Assembly (NCBI RefSeq): GCF_041415945.1
Contig: NZ_JBGCUS010000001.1
Location: 620,001 to 684,000, forward strand
Reading direction: 5' to 3'
Origin: Ancylobacter sp. IITR112
GTDB lineage: Bacteria > Pseudomonadota > Alphaproteobacteria > Rhizobiales > Xanthobacteraceae
DNA: 64,000 nucleotides
The translations under genes and the position numbers were made by a program. The notes beneath the pieces were generated by a model. It had not been told where the DNA came from. It did no database searches and saw nothing but the letters and a program-made list of their open reading frames with translations. How positions within the stretch are numbered: the stretch's first letter is position 1; each line of letters begins with the position of its first letter. Positions 1-9,303 of the stretch are shown here, one piece after another.

Positions 1-99
1 ACCGCCAAGAAGGACAACCGCAAGGCTGTGCTGATGCGCGTCAAGTCCGAGCAGGGCACCCGTTTCGTGGCCATCTCGCTGGGTGACCAGAAGGGCTGA
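1..99 (+). CDS. DegP/HtrA-type serine protease, C-terminal end (partial)
   Basis: The reading frame is open from the first base and ends at TGA 97-99, giving the last 32 residues of a protein that begins outside the window. The ending (RKAVLMRVKSEQG, then TRFVAISLG) matches the terminal PDZ repeat of periplasmic Do-like proteases, which degrade or refold misfolded envelope proteins. The protease domain and catalytic triad are not visible, so the assignment rests on this tail and on the neighbours: in many Hyphomicrobiales degP is followed by an OmpR-type regulator/kinase pair and glnE, exactly as here. Confidence 0.7.
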   Translation, partial: TAKKDNRKAVLMRVKSEQGTRFVAISLGDQKG

Positions 100-160
100 C
101 CTTAAGGGTTCCGGTTGCGGCTCGTTCCGTCGCCCCTTGGGCTGCGGCCGGTTCGGTGGC

Positions 161-186
161 GCGGGGAATCCGGGAGGATTCCCCGC
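161..186 (+). terminator. Hairpin downstream of the protease gene
   Basis: Perfect 11-bp inverted repeat (GCGGGGAATCC / GGATTCCCCGC) with a GGGA loop, 60 bases after the protease stop codon. It is followed by only a weak T-rich stretch (CATCTATTTC). Position suggests the end of the degP transcript; the thin T-run makes intrinsic termination uncertain. The remainder of 100-367 shows no supported gene. Confidence 0.5.
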
Positions 187-367
187 GTCATCTATTTCGG
201 GGGCGCCCCGGCGGGACGCCAATATAGGCGCGAGGCTCGAAATGACGTACATGGAGACGAATTCGAATCGTACCGCTGCCTCCGATTCCGCGCGGGGCCG
301 AGAGGGCCCATTCATCGAACTCGCGGATTTCCGGAGAGCGGCCCGCAAGAATGCCGACGAGTCCCCC

Positions 368-1048
368 ATGCGCCTGCTCATCGTCGAGGACGACCGCGAC
401 GCCGCCGATTACCTGCGCAAGGCGTTCCGCGAGGCCGGGCATGTGGCGGATGTGGCCTCCGACGGCGAAGAGGGCCTCGTGCTCGCCCGCGACGGGGGCT
501 ATGACGTGCTCATCGTCGACCGCATGCTGCCGCGCCGCGACGGCCTGTCGGTGATCGCCGATCTGCGCGGGCGCGGCGACAAGACGCCGGCGCTGATCCT
601 TTCAGCCCTCGGCCAGGTGGATGACCGCGTGACCGGCCTTCGCGCCGGCGGCGACGACTACCTGCCCAAGCCCTATGCCTTTACCGAATTGCTGGCGCGC
701 GTCGAGGCGCTTGCCCGGCGCGGCGGGCCGCAGGCGGCCGATACGGTGTACCGCGTTGCCGATCTCGAACTCGACCGGCTGGCGCATCGCTGCACCCGCT
801 CCGGCCACGAGATCGCGCTGCAGCCGCGCGAGTTCCGCCTGCTCGAATATCTCATGCGCCATGCCGGGCAGGTGGTGACCCGCACCATGCTGCTGGAAAA
901 TGTGTGGGACTATCATTTCGACCCGCAGACCAACGTGATCGACGTTCACGTCTCGCGGCTGCGCGCGAAGATCGACAAGGGCTTCGATCCGCCGCTGCTC
1001 CACACGGTGCGCGGCGCGGGGTACATTATTCGTGACGGCGCTCGGTAA
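368..1048 (+). CDS. OmpR/PhoB-family two-component response regulator
   Basis: A 226-residue DNA-binding response regulator. The receiver domain (about 1-115) carries the acidic pocket E7/D8/D9, phospho-acceptor D51 (LIVDRMLP) and the conserved K101 (YLPKPYAF). A winged-helix trans_reg_C domain fills about 130-224, ending HTVRGAGYII. The start ATG at 368 was chosen because MRLLIVEDD is the usual N-terminus; the frame stays open upstream (ATG 242, and further), but that stretch has no domain character. It overlaps the following kinase gene by 17 bases, so the two are translationally coupled and form one signalling pair. The signal sensed is unknown; proximity to degP makes envelope stress an attractive inference only. 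Confidence 0.88.
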   Translation: MRLLIVEDDRDAADYLRKAFREAGHVADVASDGEEGLVLARDGGYDVLIVDRMLPRRDGLSVIADLRGRGDKTPALILSALGQVDDRVTGLRAGGDDYLPKPYAFTELLARVEALARRGGPQAADTVYRVADLELDRLAHRCTRSGHEIALQPREFRLLEYLMRHAGQVVTRTMLLENVWDYHFDPQTNVIDVHVSRLRAKIDKGFDPPLLHTVRGAGYIIRDGAR

Positions 1049-2441
1049 GCTCATCCGCACCACCGCGTTCAAGCTGCTCGCGGCCTATCTGTTCATCTTC
1101 GCCATTTTCGGCGCCTCGGTGATCGCCTATCTCGGCTGGCACACACAGCGCCTGGTGACACGCCAGGCGGTGGAGACGATCGAGAAGGACACGCGCTTCA
1201 TGCAGGCGCAGTTCGAGCGCGGCGGCATCAGCCGGCTGGTCAATCTGGTCAACCGGCGCGCCGGTGCGCCCGATGCCGGGCTGTTGCTGGTGACCAGCTT
1301 CAACGGCGATCCGCTGGCCGGCAACATGATGAACCTGCCGCTGAACTTCCTCGACCGGCAGGGCTGGCGCGAGATCAGTTACATCCGCACCGAGGATTCC
1401 GCCGCGCCGCCGAGCCGGGCGCTGGTGCATGTCATCTTCCTGCCGGGCGAATACCGGCTGCTGATCGGCCGCGACGTGGTCGAGCGCGAGGAGCTGCGCC
1501 AGATCATCATCGGCCCGGCGGTGTGGGGACTGGCGCTGCTGGTCGTGCTCGGCATGGCGGGCGGACTGTTCATCACACGGCGCGTGCTCAAGCGCATCGA
1601 CCAGATGACGGCGATCTCCGACGGCATCATGGCCGGCGATCTCTCCGGCCGTCTCGCCGTCTCCGGCACCGGCGACGAGTTCGACCGGCTGGCGCTCAGC
1701 CTCAACGCCATGCTCGACCGCATCGAGGCGCTGATGGCGGGGCTGAAAGAGGTCTCGGACAATATCGCCCACGACCTCAAGACCCCGCTCACCCGGCTGC
1801 GCAACCGGGCCGAGGACGCGCTGCGCACCGCCGCCTCCGAGGAGGAATGGCGCCTCGCCACCGAACGCACGATCGAGGAATCGGACGGCCTGATCCGCAC
1901 CTTCGACGCGCTCCTGATGATCGCGCGCGCCGAAGCGGGACAGGCGAGCGCCAAAATGCTGCGCTTCGACTTCGCCGAGACGGTGGCGGGAGTGGCGGAA
2001 CTCTACGAGCCGGTGGCGGATGAGAGCGGGCTCGACCTGCGCACCGAGATCGCCGGCCCGCTGCCGATGCATGGCGTGCGCGAACTGTTCGGCCAGGCGC
2101 TCGCCAACCTGATCGACAACGCCATCAAGTACAGCGCGCCGGACGCGCCGGGTGAACGGCGCGACCTGACGCTGAGCGCGGTGCGCGCCGGCGACCGGCT
2201 GCGGCTGGTGGTGGCCGATCGCGGCCCCGGCATCGCCGAGGCGGATCGCCCGCGTGTTCTCGAGCGTTTCGTGCGGCTGGAAGCGAGCCGCACCCGTCCC
2301 GGCTTCGGTCTGGGCTTGTCTCTGGTGGCAGCGGTGGTACGGCTGCACGGCGGCACACTGTCGCTGGAGGGCAACGATCCGGGGCTTCGGGTCGTTATCG
2401 ACCTGCCGCTCGACCTCGCGGACGAAGCGGAGGCGCAGTAG
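1032..2441 (+). CDS. Membrane sensor histidine kinase, partner of the upstream regulator
   Basis: A 469-residue kinase starting at GTG 1032. There are two membrane segments (about 13-35 and 160-182) flanking a periplasmic sensor region of about 125 residues, then HAMP (about 183-236), an H-box with H247 in NIAHDLKTPLTRLRNR, an N-box (QALANLIDNAIKYS) and G-boxes (DRGPGIAEADR, GFGLGLSLV). The protein phosphorylates itself and then D51 of the regulator encoded immediately upstream, with which it overlaps by 17 bases. The periplasmic domain has no fold I recognise. It is separated from glnE by 50 bases, so read-through into glnE is possible. Confidence 0.88.
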   Translation: MTALGKLIRTTAFKLLAAYLFIFAIFGASVIAYLGWHTQRLVTRQAVETIEKDTRFMQAQFERGGISRLVNLVNRRAGAPDAGLLLVTSFNGDPLAGNMMNLPLNFLDRQGWREISYIRTEDSAAPPSRALVHVIFLPGEYRLLIGRDVVEREELRQIIIGPAVWGLALLVVLGMAGGLFITRRVLKRIDQMTAISDGIMAGDLSGRLAVSGTGDEFDRLALSLNAMLDRIEALMAGLKEVSDNIAHDLKTPLTRLRNRAEDALRTAASEEEWRLATERTIEESDGLIRTFDALLMIARAEAGQASAKMLRFDFAETVAGVAELYEPVADESGLDLRTEIAGPLPMHGVRELFGQALANLIDNAIKYSAPDAPGERRDLTLSAVRAGDRLRLVVADRGPGIAEADRPRVLERFVRLEASRTRPGFGLGLSLVAAVVRLHGGTLSLEGNDPGLRVVIDLPLDLADEAEAQ

Positions 2442-2491
2442 GACGGCGCCGGCGGCAGGCCGGTGCAGAAGGCAAGGGGGGCGAAGACGGC

Positions 2492-5473
2492 ATGGCGGCG
2501 GCAAAGAGCGGGACGGAATCGGTGCCGGCTAACAGCCTCCTTGCGAGGCTGAAACGTGCGCCGGGCTTTCCCGTGCCGCGCGGGCTGCCCGAGGCGCTGG
2601 CGGACGCGATCGCCGACGCGCCGAAACCCGTCCGTGCCCGGCTCGCCGCCCTGCTGGCCGATCATGACGAGGCGCGCGCGGTGCTGGCGGCGGTGGCGGC
2701 GCATTCGCCCTTCCTCACCGAACTGATCCGCGTCGACCCGGCACGGCTGCTGGCGCTGCTGGAGGCCGAGCCGCTCGCCGCGCTCGCCGAGGCCCGCGCC
2801 GCCACCGTGGCGGCCGTCGAGGCGTCGGCCGACGAGGCCGAGGTGATGGCGGCGTTGCGCCGGCTGCGGGCGCTGACCGCGCTCGCCGTGGCGCTGGCGG
2901 ATATTGGCGGGGTGTTCGACCTTGCCCGCGTGACGGCGGAACTCACCGCCACGGCGGATGCGGCCATTGCCGCGGCGGTGGCGTTTCTGGTGCGCGAGGG
3001 CATCGCCGCGCGCAAGCTGCGCAAGACCGGCGTGGAAGGGCTCGGCTACACCGTGCTCGCCATGGGCAAGCACGGGGCGCGGGAACTCAACTATTCCAGC
3101 GATGTCGACCTGATCGTCCTCTACGATGCCGAGGTGGCGCCGCTGGCGAAGGATGTCGAGGCGGCGCCGTTTTTCGTGCGGATGACGCAGCGTCTGGTGC
3201 GGCTGATCCAGGAGCGCACCGGCGAGGGCTATGTCGCCCGCGTCGATTTGCGGCTGCGGCCCGACCCGGCCTCGACCCCGGCCGCGCTCTCGGTTGAGGC
3301 GGCGCTGGATTATTACGAGCGCGAGGGCGCCACCTGGGAGCGCGCGGCCTATATCAAGGCGCGGCCGATCGCCGGCGATATCGCGCTGGGGCACGAGTTC
3401 CTGCGCCAGCTCTCGCCCTTTGTCTGGCGGCGGGCGCTGGACTATGCCGCGATCTCCGACGTTCACGCCATGAAGCAGGACATTCACGCCTTTCGCGGCC
3501 ATGAGGCGATCGCGGTGGAGGGCCACAATGTCAAGCTCGGGCGCGGCGGCATTCGCGAGATCGAGTTCTTCGCGCAGACGCAGCAGCTCATCGCCGGCGG
3601 CCGCGATCCGCGCCTGCGCACCCCGCGCACGCTCGAAGCCCTCGCCGTGCTGGCGCAGACCGGCTGGATCGGCGAGCCGGCGCGCGAGCAACTGGACGAG
3701 GCCTATCATTTCCTGCGCCGGGTCGAGCACCGGCTGCAGATGGTCGGCGATGCGCAGACCCACAGCCTGCCGGAAGACGAGGAGGCGCTCGCCGCCTTCG
3801 CCCTCTTCATGGGCTATGCCGACCGCGACGCCTTCGCGCAGGCGCTGACCCAGCGTCTGACCCGGGTGCAGGACCATTATTCCAAACTGTTCGAGGACGC
3901 CCCGCCGCGCGCGGCGGTGGAGGGGCGGCTGGAATTTCCGGAACGCGCCGACGACCGCGAGACGCTGGCGACGCTGCACCGGCTCGGCTATGCCGACCCC
4001 AAGGCGGCCAGCGCCACCGTGCGCGGCTGGCTGGCCGGCGAGCCGCGCGCGCTGCGGGTGGAAGGCGTGCGCGAGGAACTGGAAGCCATCGTGCCGCTGC
4101 TTGTCGACGCGCTGGCGCGCGGTGGCGCTCCCGATGCCGGGCTGAACGCCGCCGACCGCTTCTTCCGCGAGATGCCGACCGCGCAGCGGCTGCTGGCGGC
4201 GCTGCGGCACAATCCCGACCTGGTGCGCCTGCTCGCCACCATTCTCGGCACCGCGCCGCGCCTCGGCGAAATGCTGGCGCACCGGCCCTCGTTGCTCGAC
4301 GCGCTGCTCGACCCCGCCTTCTTCGGCGCGCTGCCCGACGAGCCGGAACTCGCCGCGCGGCTCGCCGCCGACCTCGCCCAGGCGGAGAACGAGGAGGACC
4401 GGCTCGACCGCGCCCGCCGCTTCCGGCAGGAGCACCATGTGCTGATCAGCGTGCGCATCCTTTCCGGCACGCTGCCCGCCGCCCGCGCCGGCGAGGCCTT
4501 CGCGCGGCTGGCCGATGTGCTGATCCGCTCGCTGGAAGAGGACGTGATCGCCCGCTTCCGCACCGCGCACGGCACGCTGCCGCAGGCGGAGGTGGCGGTG
4601 CTCGCCATGGGCAAGCTCGGCGGGCGGGAAATGACGGCGGGCTCCGACCTCGATCTCATCATTCTCTATGATTTCGACGAGGAGCACCCCGACAGTGACG
4701 GCCCGCGCCCGCTGTATGGTGGGCAATATTTCGCCCGCCTCACCCAGCGCATCGTCAGTGCGCTGACCACGCCGACCAATGCCGGGCAACTCTATGAGGT
4801 CGATCTGCGGCTGCGGCCTTCCGGCCGTTCCGGCCCGGTGGCGACCAGTCTGCCGCGTTTCGAGCTGTATCAGGCCGAGGAAGCCTGGACCTGGGAGCAT
4901 ATGGCGCTGACCCGCGCGCGCGTGGTCGCCGCCTCGCCCGGCTTCCGGAGCCGGGTGGAGAGCGCCATTCGCGACGTGCTGGCGCGCGAGCGCGAGCCGC
5001 ACCGCCTCGCCGCCGACATTCTCGACATGCGCCGCGCCATTGCCGACGAGAAGGGCGAGGACGACCCCTGGGATCTGAAATATGCGCGCGGCGGTCTCGT
5101 CGATATCGAGTTCCTTGCGCAATATCTCGTGCTGGCCCATGCCGCGCATGAGCCGCGCATCATCGACACCTCGACGCTGCGGGTGATCGAGGCGGCGCAG
5201 CGCGTGGACCTGCTCGACCCGCAGGACGGGCAGGTTCTGGCCGATGCCTGCCGGTTGCTGCACGATCTGACGCAGGTGTTGCGCCTCGCCATCACCGAGC
5301 CGTTCAATCCGGCCGAGGCGAGCCCGGCGCTGCGGCGGCTATTGGCGCGTGCCGGGGCGATGCCGGATTTTTCCACGCTGGAAGCGCATCTGTTCGAGAC
5401 GCAGCGCGCCGTGCGCGCCACTTTCGAGCGGCTGCTTGCCGCCGAGCCCAAGCGGCGGCGGAAGAGAGCCTAG
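2492..5473 (+). CDS. glnE: Bifunctional glutamine-synthetase adenylyltransferase/adenylyl-removing enzyme
   Basis: A 993-residue cytosolic enzyme that adds AMP to, or removes it from, glutamine synthetase according to nitrogen status relayed by PII. Two nucleotidyltransferase halves are evident: the N-terminal (deadenylylating) half has GKHGARELNYSSDVD at about 192-206 and the C-terminal (adenylylating) half has GKLGGREMTAGSDLD at about 707-721. Each contains the metal-binding S-D-x-D signature. The regular length and both intact motifs argue for a functional protein. The ATG at 2492 follows a purine-rich stretch (AAGGGGGGCGAAG). Dense frames on the opposite strand are GC-bias artefacts. Confidence 0.96.
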   Translation: MAAAKSGTESVPANSLLARLKRAPGFPVPRGLPEALADAIADAPKPVRARLAALLADHDEARAVLAAVAAHSPFLTELIRVDPARLLALLEAEPLAALAEARAATVAAVEASADEAEVMAALRRLRALTALAVALADIGGVFDLARVTAELTATADAAIAAAVAFLVREGIAARKLRKTGVEGLGYTVLAMGKHGARELNYSSDVDLIVLYDAEVAPLAKDVEAAPFFVRMTQRLVRLIQERTGEGYVARVDLRLRPDPASTPAALSVEAALDYYEREGATWERAAYIKARPIAGDIALGHEFLRQLSPFVWRRALDYAAISDVHAMKQDIHAFRGHEAIAVEGHNVKLGRGGIREIEFFAQTQQLIAGGRDPRLRTPRTLEALAVLAQTGWIGEPAREQLDEAYHFLRRVEHRLQMVGDAQTHSLPEDEEALAAFALFMGYADRDAFAQALTQRLTRVQDHYSKLFEDAPPRAAVEGRLEFPERADDRETLATLHRLGYADPKAASATVRGWLAGEPRALRVEGVREELEAIVPLLVDALARGGAPDAGLNAADRFFREMPTAQRLLAALRHNPDLVRLLATILGTAPRLGEMLAHRPSLLDALLDPAFFGALPDEPELAARLAADLAQAENEEDRLDRARRFRQEHHVLISVRILSGTLPAARAGEAFARLADVLIRSLEEDVIARFRTAHGTLPQAEVAVLAMGKLGGREMTAGSDLDLIILYDFDEEHPDSDGPRPLYGGQYFARLTQRIVSALTTPTNAGQLYEVDLRLRPSGRSGPVATSLPRFELYQAEEAWTWEHMALTRARVVAASPGFRSRVESAIRDVLAREREPHRLAADILDMRRAIADEKGEDDPWDLKYARGGLVDIEFLAQYLVLAHAAHEPRIIDTSTLRVIEAAQRVDLLDPQDGQVLADACRLLHDLTQVLRLAITEPFNPAEASPALRRLLARAGAMPDFSTLEAHLFETQRAVRATFERLLAAEPKRRRKRA

Positions 5474-5572
5474 AACATTTCCGGTGAATTCACATTCACC
5501 GGAAATGCTCTAACTCTCTGACTATACGCAATTCCTATCGCAAAACCGCTATGCGCTTTTGCGGGAATTGCT
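5474..5572. repeat. Paired palindromic repeat element between glnE and the FAD oxidoreductase
   Basis: Two palindromes fill the convergent gap. The first is a perfect 13-bp inverted repeat (5477-5489 and 5494-5506, ATTTCCGGTGAAT with loop TCAC). The second pairs GCAATTCC (5528-5535) and CGCAAAA (5539-5545) with TTTTGCG (5557-5563) and GGAATTGC (5564-5571). Both ends read like TAGA(A/G)CA and TGCTCTA(G/A), as in short interspersed palindromes common in Hyphomicrobiales. It probably also acts as a bidirectional transcript end for the two converging genes. Confidence 0.75.
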
Positions 5573-6688
5573 CTAGCCCAGCTTCGCCGCCACAAGGTCT
5601 GCGATGGCGAGGCTGGCGGTGAGGCCGGGGGATTCGATGCCGAAGAGCTGCACCAGCCCGGGAACGCCATGCGCCTCCGGCCCGTCGATGCGGAAATCCG
5701 CCGCCGGCGCGCCGGCCGGCACGATCTTCGGGCGGATGCCGGCATAGCCGGGATTCAGCGCTCCATCCGGCAGCGCCGGCCAGTAGCGGCGGATGGCGGC
5801 GTAGAAGGCGTCCCCGCGCGCGGCGTCGACGGTGTAGTCCGGCGTGTCGATCCATTCGGTGTCCGGCCCGAAGCGGGCCTGTCCGCCGAGATCGAGAGTG
5901 AGATGCACGCCGAGACCCGCCTGTTCCGGCACGGGATAGATCAGCCGGGTGAACGGCGCCCGGCCGGACAGGGTGAAATAGGAACCTTTGCAGAAATAGG
6001 CCGGCGGGATCGTCTCGGCTGGCAGTCCGGTAAGGGCCCGGGCCAGCGGCACCGCGCCATGGCCGGCGGCGTTGATGAAGCTGGCGCAGGAGAGCCGCAT
6101 CGGCTCGGCCCCGCCGACAGTGAGGGCGATCCCCTTCGCCGAGACCTCGCCCGCGAGGATCGGCGCGTTGAAGGCGATCATGCCGCCGGCATCTTCCAGA
6201 TCGCCGCGCAGGGCGAGCATCAGCGCATGGCTGTCGATGATGCCGGTCGAGGGCGAGAGCAGGGCCGCTTCGGCATGGAGTGCCGGCTCCAGCGCCCGCG
6301 CCTCGGCGCCCGTCAGTGGCTGGAGATCGGTGACACCGCAGGCGCGGGCATGGGCGTCAATGGCGGCGAGCTTGTCGATTTCCACCGCGCTGCTGGCGAC
6401 GATCAGCTTGCCCGAGCGGCGATGCGCGATGCCGCGCTCGGCGCAATAGGCATAGAGCGCCGCGCGGCCTTCGACGCAGAGCCGGGCCTTCAACGTGCCG
6501 GGGGCGTAATAGATGCCGGCATGGATCACCTCGCTGTTGCGCGCGGAGGTGTCGGAGCCGACGAGGCCGGTGGCTTCCAGCACCAGCACGTCGCGCCCTT
6601 TCAGCGCGAGGGCGCGGGCGATGGCGAGGCCGACCACGCCGGCACCGGCGACGACGCAGTCGACGGCGTTCTCTTCCAGGGCATTCAT
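5573..6688 (-). CDS. FAD-dependent oxidoreductase, L-2-hydroxyglutarate oxidase type (LhgO-like)
   Basis: A 371-residue DAO-superfamily flavoprotein. The N-terminal Rossmann fingerprint is [18 protein letters not shown] (about 11-28), followed by the family-typical [14 protein letters not shown], which places it with LhgO/L2HGDH enzymes oxidising L-2-hydroxyglutarate to 2-oxoglutarate with electrons going to quinone. Length is slightly under the usual 400. The C-terminus ([19 protein letters not shown]) is the conserved FAD-binding end. It starts 6 bases from the stop of the PAS kinase gene (6695), on the same strand, so it is probably the second gene of that transcript. Exact substrate is inferred from family resemblance; other 2-hydroxyacid or glycine-oxidase-like activities cannot be excluded. 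Confidence 0.8.
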   Translation of the reverse strand: MNALEENAVDCVVAGAGVVGLAIARALALKGRDVLVLEATGLVGSDTSARNSEVIHAGIYYAPGTLKARLCVEGRAALYAYCAERGIAHRRSGKLIVASSAVEIDKLAAIDAHARACGVTDLQPLTGAEARALEPALHAEAALLSPSTGIIDSHALMLALRGDLEDAGGMIAFNAPILAGEVSAKGIALTVGGAEPMRLSCASFINAAGHGAVPLARALTGLPAETIPPAYFCKGSYFTLSGRAPFTRLIYPVPEQAGLGVHLTLDLGGQARFGPDTEWIDTPDYTVDAARGDAFYAAIRRYWPALPDGALNPGYAGIRPKIVPAGAPAADFRIDGPEAHGVPGLVQLFGIESPGLTASLAIADLVAAKLG

Positions 6689-6694
6689 TGACGG

Positions 6695-9010
6695 CTACTC
6701 GGCGGCAGAGGTCCGGCCGGCACGGTATTGCAGCGCGGGGCGACCGTTCAAGGGCAGGCGGATGACCACCGTGGTGCCGACGCCCTCGGAGGAGCGGATG
6801 CGCATCGAGCCGCCATGCAGCTCCACCAGCGACTTGGCGATGGCGAGGCCGAGGCCGGAGCCCTTGTGGGTCTTGGTGAACTGGCTTTCCACCTGTTCGA
6901 ACGGGCGGCCGATCTTGGCCAGCGCGCTCTTGGCGATGCCGATGCCGCTGTCTTCGATGACCAGCAGCGCCGCATGCTTGGAGCGGCGCGTGCGCAGGCT
7001 GACGCGGCCTTGCTCCGGGGTGAATTTGATGGCGTTCGACAGCAGGTTGAGGGTGATCTGCTTCAGCGCCCGCTTGTCGGCTTCCACCGTCACCGCCGTA
7101 TCGGATTCGTCGACAATGGTGAGCTGCTTCTCACCCGCCCGCACCGACATGACGCGGATGGCGTCGGTGACCACCTCGTCCAGCTGGACCGATTGCAGGT
7201 TGAGCTGCACGCGCCCGGCCTCGATGCGCGACATGTCGAGAATTTCGTTGATCACGTCGAGCAGGTAGCGGCCGGAATCGCGGATATCGCGGCAATACTC
7301 ATTGTACTTGTCATTGCCGAGCGGGCCGAACAGCCCGCTTTCCATCAGTTCGGAGAAGCCGATGATGGCGTTGAGCGGCGTGCGCAGCTCATGGCTCATA
7401 TTGGCGAGGAATTCCGACTTGGCGCGGTTGGCGTCCTCGGCCTTGGTCTTCTCGTCGGCATAGTTCTGCGCCAGCTCGGCGAGCTGCAGCGCCTGCAGTT
7501 CGAGCGTCTGCTGCGATTTGCGCAGGTCCGCGACCAGCGCCATCAGCCGCTTCTCGCTTTCCATCAGGCGCTCTTCATGGCGCTTCAGAGCGGTGATGTC
7601 GGTGCCGACCGAGACATAGCCGCCATCCTTGGTGCGGCGTTCGGCCACTTTCAGCCAGCGCCCGCCTTCGAGCTGCGCCTCGAAAGCCCGGGCGCCTTCC
7701 TCCGGCCGGTCTTCCGTACGCAACGGGATCCGCACCACCGGCTGGCGGGCGAGAGAGGCGATGGTTTCGAACTCGGTGCCCTGCGCCACATGCGCGTCGC
7801 CGATGCCATAGAGCGACTGGAAGCGCGAATTGCACAGCACCAGCCGGTTCGCCGCATCCCACAGCACGAAGGATTCGGAGATGCTCTCAATGGCGTCGCG
7901 CAGGCGCATGTCGGCGGTGGCGGTGCGCTCCGCCAGCCGGCGTTCTTCGGTCACGTCCACCGCGATGCCGACCAGATGCGGCGGCTCGCCATTGTGCTGG
8001 GGGACGACCTCGGCGCGGGCGCGCAGCCACACCCAATGGCCGTCGGCGTGCTTCATACGGAACACGCGGTCGATGGTGCGGCCGGGCTTGTCGGCGATCT
8101 CGCGGGCGATGTCGTAGAGATTGGTGTCGTCGGGATGGACGAGGCTCGCCACCTCGCCGAAGGAGATCAGGTCCTCGCGCGGCTCGTGGCCGAGCATTTC
8201 GAACATCGATTCCGACCAGAACATCCGGCCGCGCCCCATGTCCCAGTCCCACAGGCCGCAGCGGCCGCGCGACAGGGCGGTGTCGATGCGCGCGCGCACC
8301 GTCTCATAAATGCCGTCCGCCTCGCGGGCGCGGGTGGCCTGCCAGTGAAAGGCGAAGCCGAGGATCAGCAGCACCGCGCCCGTGGTCGACAGCAGGGTGA
8401 CGGTGAGCACCGTGTCGGAGCGCCAGGTCGCCAGCGCCCCATCGAGCGGCTGCACCACGACGAGCTGCAGCGCGCCATTGGGCAGGTTGCGCACGGTGGC
8501 GAGGGCGGCGGTGCCGTCCGGCATCACCACATCGAGCACGCCGGCGTTCTCGGCGAAGATGGTCAGAGCCTGTGTGTTGGCGAGAAGCTGGCTGATCTGG
8601 TCGGCGGCGGCGGCGGCCTCGTCATGGGTCGCCAGAATCTTGCCATTGGCGTCGATCAGGCCATAGCGGCGTCCATCCTCGGCGGCGCGCGGGGGCAGGC
8701 TGTTCTTCAGCAGCGCATCGGGCGTCGCGGTGCCGGCGGGCTGCCGCCCGGCCTCGCTGGCGATGGCAGCGGCGAAGAGGGCGAGCTCATCCTTGGCATT
8801 GGCGATGGCTTCGGTGCGATAGGCATGAATCTGCACGATCGCGGCAATAGCGACCGAGGCGATGAACGCCACGATCAGCGCCGGAACGGCCTTGCGCATG
8901 AAGGGTTCGGCGTCGACCAATCGCTGATAGGCAGGTCGCGCCACGCTGCGTGCAAGCCCTCGCATGGCTTGTACGCGCACGGACGCGCCTGCAGCGTTGG
9001 CGCGCGCCAT
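6695..9010 (-). CDS. Membrane-anchored PAS-domain sensor histidine kinase
   Basis: A 771-residue kinase with two membrane spans (about 41-63 and 201-222), a periplasmic region between them, two PAS domains (about 247-358 and 370-477), a coiled segment (about 480-530), HisKA with H540 in FLANMSHELRTPLNAIIGFS, and an HATPase domain whose G-box is GSGLGLAIAKSLVELHGG. The block after the histidine (GPLGNDKYNEYCRDI, LLDVINEILDMSRIEAGR) resembles alphaproteobacterial PleC/DivJ/PdhS kinases, so DivK-like receivers are possible partners (inference). ATG 9010 was preferred over an upstream TTG because it has a strong Shine-Dalgarno GGGGGAGG six bases before it. No response regulator is adjacent. Confidence 0.85.
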   Translation of the reverse strand: MARANAAGASVRVQAMRGLARSVARPAYQRLVDAEPFMRKAVPALIVAFIASVAIAAIVQIHAYRTEAIANAKDELALFAAAIASEAGRQPAGTATPDALLKNSLPPRAAEDGRRYGLIDANGKILATHDEAAAAADQISQLLANTQALTIFAENAGVLDVVMPDGTAALATVRNLPNGALQLVVVQPLDGALATWRSDTVLTVTLLSTTGAVLLILGFAFHWQATRAREADGIYETVRARIDTALSRGRCGLWDWDMGRGRMFWSESMFEMLGHEPREDLISFGEVASLVHPDDTNLYDIAREIADKPGRTIDRVFRMKHADGHWVWLRARAEVVPQHNGEPPHLVGIAVDVTEERRLAERTATADMRLRDAIESISESFVLWDAANRLVLCNSRFQSLYGIGDAHVAQGTEFETIASLARQPVVRIPLRTEDRPEEGARAFEAQLEGGRWLKVAERRTKDGGYVSVGTDITALKRHEERLMESEKRLMALVADLRKSQQTLELQALQLAELAQNYADEKTKAEDANRAKSEFLANMSHELRTPLNAIIGFSELMESGLFGPLGNDKYNEYCRDIRDSGRYLLDVINEILDMSRIEAGRVQLNLQSVQLDEVVTDAIRVMSVRAGEKQLTIVDESDTAVTVEADKRALKQITLNLLSNAIKFTPEQGRVSLRTRRSKHAALLVIEDSGIGIAKSALAKIGRPFEQVESQFTKTHKGSGLGLAIAKSLVELHGGSMRIRSSEGVGTTVVIRLPLNGRPALQYRAGRTSAAE

Positions 9011-9303
9011 CGCCGGCCTCCCCCGAAGTCCCAAAACCCGTTCCCAGTACGACAGGAGCGATGTGCCGCATCTCTCCGAATCACTCCGATTTGAATCGAA
9101 TGGACCCCTCCCTGTCCAGAGTCCCGGGGAGTCAAGCTAACGATTCAGCAACCTGTGAGGGTGAGGTGGGTGCCCGGGTATGTGGCGCGGGGCGACAAGC
9201 GGGGTGACGGGTGCCGACAACCGCGCCGCATGGACGCCGCGCGGGGGCGGATGCTAAGCGGTTTCGCCCGGTTTGCGGGTGGCGGTTGAAAAAAGAGGTT
9301 CAC

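Noticed and set aside
83..367. A longer N-terminus for the response regulator, or a separate small gene
   Set aside because: The receiver domain begins at ATG 368; upstream codons have no family resemblance and include a hairpin.
2003..5263. A 1086-codon open frame antisense to glnE
   Set aside because: Such frames arise from codon bias in very GC-rich DNA; it lacks domain motifs and glnE is complete on the other strand.
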